DNA of 6,375 nucleotides, from the NCBI GenBank assembly GCA_029861655.1, contig JAOTZA010000190.1:1-6375 (forward strand), read 5' to 3'. Position numbers and translations under genes: made by a program. Every line of letters starts with the position of its first letter. Positions within the stretch are counted from its first letter, which is position 1. This stretch comes from Acidobacteriota bacterium (lineage in GTDB: Bacteria > Acidobacteriota > Thermoanaerobaculia > Multivoradales > JAHEKO01). Under the pieces are notes generated by a model. The model was not told where the DNA came from and did not search any database. It saw only the letters and a list, made by a program, of their open reading frames with translations. Positions 5,901-6,375 of this stretch are shown piece by piece.

Positions 5901-6375
5901 GCCCTACCTCCTCGTCCGAGAAAGTGCTTTCGGAGAGAACAGCGGCCGGCGTCCCCTCGGCCGTGAACCTGGTGAGCGCCTCGACCACCCGCCGCGGTCC
6001 GATGCCGTTTGCGGCGAGTTCCAAGAGCGGCGACTCCTCTTCGCGAGCGTAGGCATCGCGGGTCGCCCTCTCCACAACCTCGCGGGACACGTCTTCGACC
6101 AGGGTCTCGCGAGCGTCGATACGGAAGGCCGGGTCGAGACCCAGCGCCAGAGCGTGACGCCGCAAGAGGAGATTGCAGAAAGCGTGGACGGTCGAGACTG
6201 TCAGCCGTTCGAGGCTGCCGAGAAGGGCGCGCGCTCGGGCCGAGAGCTCACCCCTGTCGATCTCTCCGGGCAGGAGCGTGGTGTCGAGCCAACGTTCCTC
6301 GATTTCCCCGTGGCGAGCAAACTCGGCCAGACGCTCAGCCAGCCGGCTGGCCATCTCCGCCGCCGCCGCTTCGGT
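2956..6375 (-). CDS. RecB/AddA-type UvrD-family helicase with C-terminal PD-(D/E)XK nuclease (5' end outside window)
   Basis: The visible 1139 residues belong to an SF1A helicase-nuclease of double-strand-break resection (RecBCD/AddAB class). The frame runs off the right edge: the edge residues TEAAAAEMASRL are helicase motif Ia (T-x-x-A-A-x-E-M), so the Met at 6354 is internal and the Walker A loop is missing. Counting from that Met, the motifs are STVHAFC (54-60), motif II VDEFQDTD (324-331), motif III VVGDPKQSIYAWR (355-367), motif IV LVRNFRSAPAI (391-401), motif V IMTIHKAKGLEF (720-731) and motif VI LYVAMTRAERRL (794-805). The nuclease domain shows GRVIHQALE (959-967), GTIDLLL with Asp1062, VDFKTD with Asp1076 and Lys1078, then Gln1098 and Tyr1102, so both activities look intact. 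An acidic low-complexity linker lies at about 917-950. Motif II resembles RecB (DEFQDTD) more than B. subtilis AddA (DEYQDTN), so RecB versus AddA is left open. A partner subunit, probably beyond the right edge, is expected. The sulfotransferase follows 115 nt downstream. Confidence 0.94.
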   Translation of the reverse strand, partial: TEAAAAEMASRLAERLAEFARHGEIEERWLDTTLLPGEIDRGELSARARALLGSLERLTVSTVHAFCNLLLRRHALALGLDPAFRIDARETLVEDVSREVVERATRDAYAREEESPLLELAANGIGPRRVVEALTRFTAEGTPAAVLSESTFSDEEVGRLVSELRRDISELLDVAGETFRAIGRSDLPRRIAVALEATLELLDSLPENSLSATTALSRGLGELWEKTLLERVGNWQRSKFLVSEGNAFGEDSARISELAGRLSHIDHLTKVDPVRLELARRALAPLLEEVQEQLQVRGIATFQDLLVLTRQLLTDSRVRSIERRRIRQLLVDEFQDTDEIQCDIVRYLSLDGATNERPGLFVVGDPKQSIYAWRNADLAAYEGFVQRALKEGGERFALVRNFRSAPAILAEVDRAIAPVMREEAGTQPPFEPLLPGKPADDIKGRGDGNRSSVEYWLSWDRDLLTSRQTPGGRATEIEAHAIAEDILSLRREQNLPWNEFALLFRATTNLDDYLETFRAAGIPFVVTSDKQYYRRREVIEAAALVRAIVQPVDHVALLTFLRSVAVGVPDAALIPLWRQGLPGLLTELQGPDETDSLRKIDAAIESAVEQTPDDVPGLDRVAGWDISLRAAVRSLATLRHSMRTEPIDRFVERLRTTLLIEALEAARYLGAYRVANLERFFRRLEEALAEGHGEIQSVLRALRRSVTQAREDEEALPKEAAENAVQIMTIHKAKGLEFGHVYVVQLHSRGRQSEHGENDADRREPESGPRQYVLLKSPSLRWDRVENERVRIAAAEQVRTLYVAMTRAERRLVLVGNWSLKPTPPSGVGVPAHLKLLAHRAPFPAGMRQLATEIEDPKVGFKDPHGATWKIPHLAAVDGDSEPPFETPLELPSAATIRAWSRDLAALGSEAKTRMERTLVSAASALSEKNLDGVSEKDAEDADSASVAGDDESARGLSRPVLQTIGRVIHQALENWDFGNDMNSEWERQNGWAEEELGRKLEGEMRDPAQRFSRELLTRMRAGKLLPRLTGSASQILARELPLVAPPRIDSDGDGDAAGPIAAVTGTIDLLLRDKDGEFLIVDFKTDELETADELGSRAEIYRSQLEAYRDAVQSAFALGTPPRAELWFLWADRAWILD

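Noticed and set aside
6352..6354. ATG at 6354 as the true start of the helicase-nuclease
   Set aside because: The frame is open to the window edge, the residues across this ATG form helicase motif Ia, and the essential Walker A motif would be missing; the gene is cut by the window.
2956..6375. Recurrent GAGCTCGAG-like oligomers across the helicase-nuclease gene
   Set aside because: They reflect Glu-Leu-Glu codons in a GC-rich codon set rather than a dispersed regulatory or recombination motif.

Overview
The window is GC-rich, densely coded bacterial DNA, about 6.4 kb. A sulfatase-type C-terminus ending in LRALGYIE, a stand-alone sulfotransferase and a RecB/AddA-type helicase-nuclease would fit a large-genome environmental bacterium such as an acidobacterial, myxobacterial or related lineage. 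That is a guess from protein flavour. No rRNA, tRNA, phage, CRISPR or insertion-sequence gene is visible.

Layout. On the + strand, the left edge holds the last 49 codons of a probable sulfatase / alkaline-phosphatase-superfamily enzyme (2-151), followed 26 nt later by a small three-helix membrane protein (178-573). On the - strand, reading right to left, there is a large helicase-nuclease whose start lies beyond the right edge (6375-2956). After a 115-nt gap come a PAPS-dependent sulfotransferase (2840-1893) and, 13 nt further on, a PLP-dependent D-threonine aldolase / D-serine dehydratase family enzyme (1879-788). The + and - groups converge on a 214-nt interval (574-787). This interval is filled almost wall to wall by four copies of a short palindromic repeat: three direct and one inverted.

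How the genes may work together. The sulfotransferase and the PLP enzyme are almost certainly co-transcribed and may act on related small molecules, but no pathway can be named. The helicase-nuclease is a DNA-repair/recombination enzyme with no obvious link to them; it may simply share a transcript. The sulfatase and membrane protein probably form a separate unit.

The most interesting element is the repeat cluster at 577-782. Each copy is an 8-bp stem with a 6-nt loop plus a conserved CTACAA-type tail, and the inverted copy carries a compensatory base-pair change that preserves the stem. No new defence system or other novel multi-gene system is visible; the protein-coding part looks ordinary.
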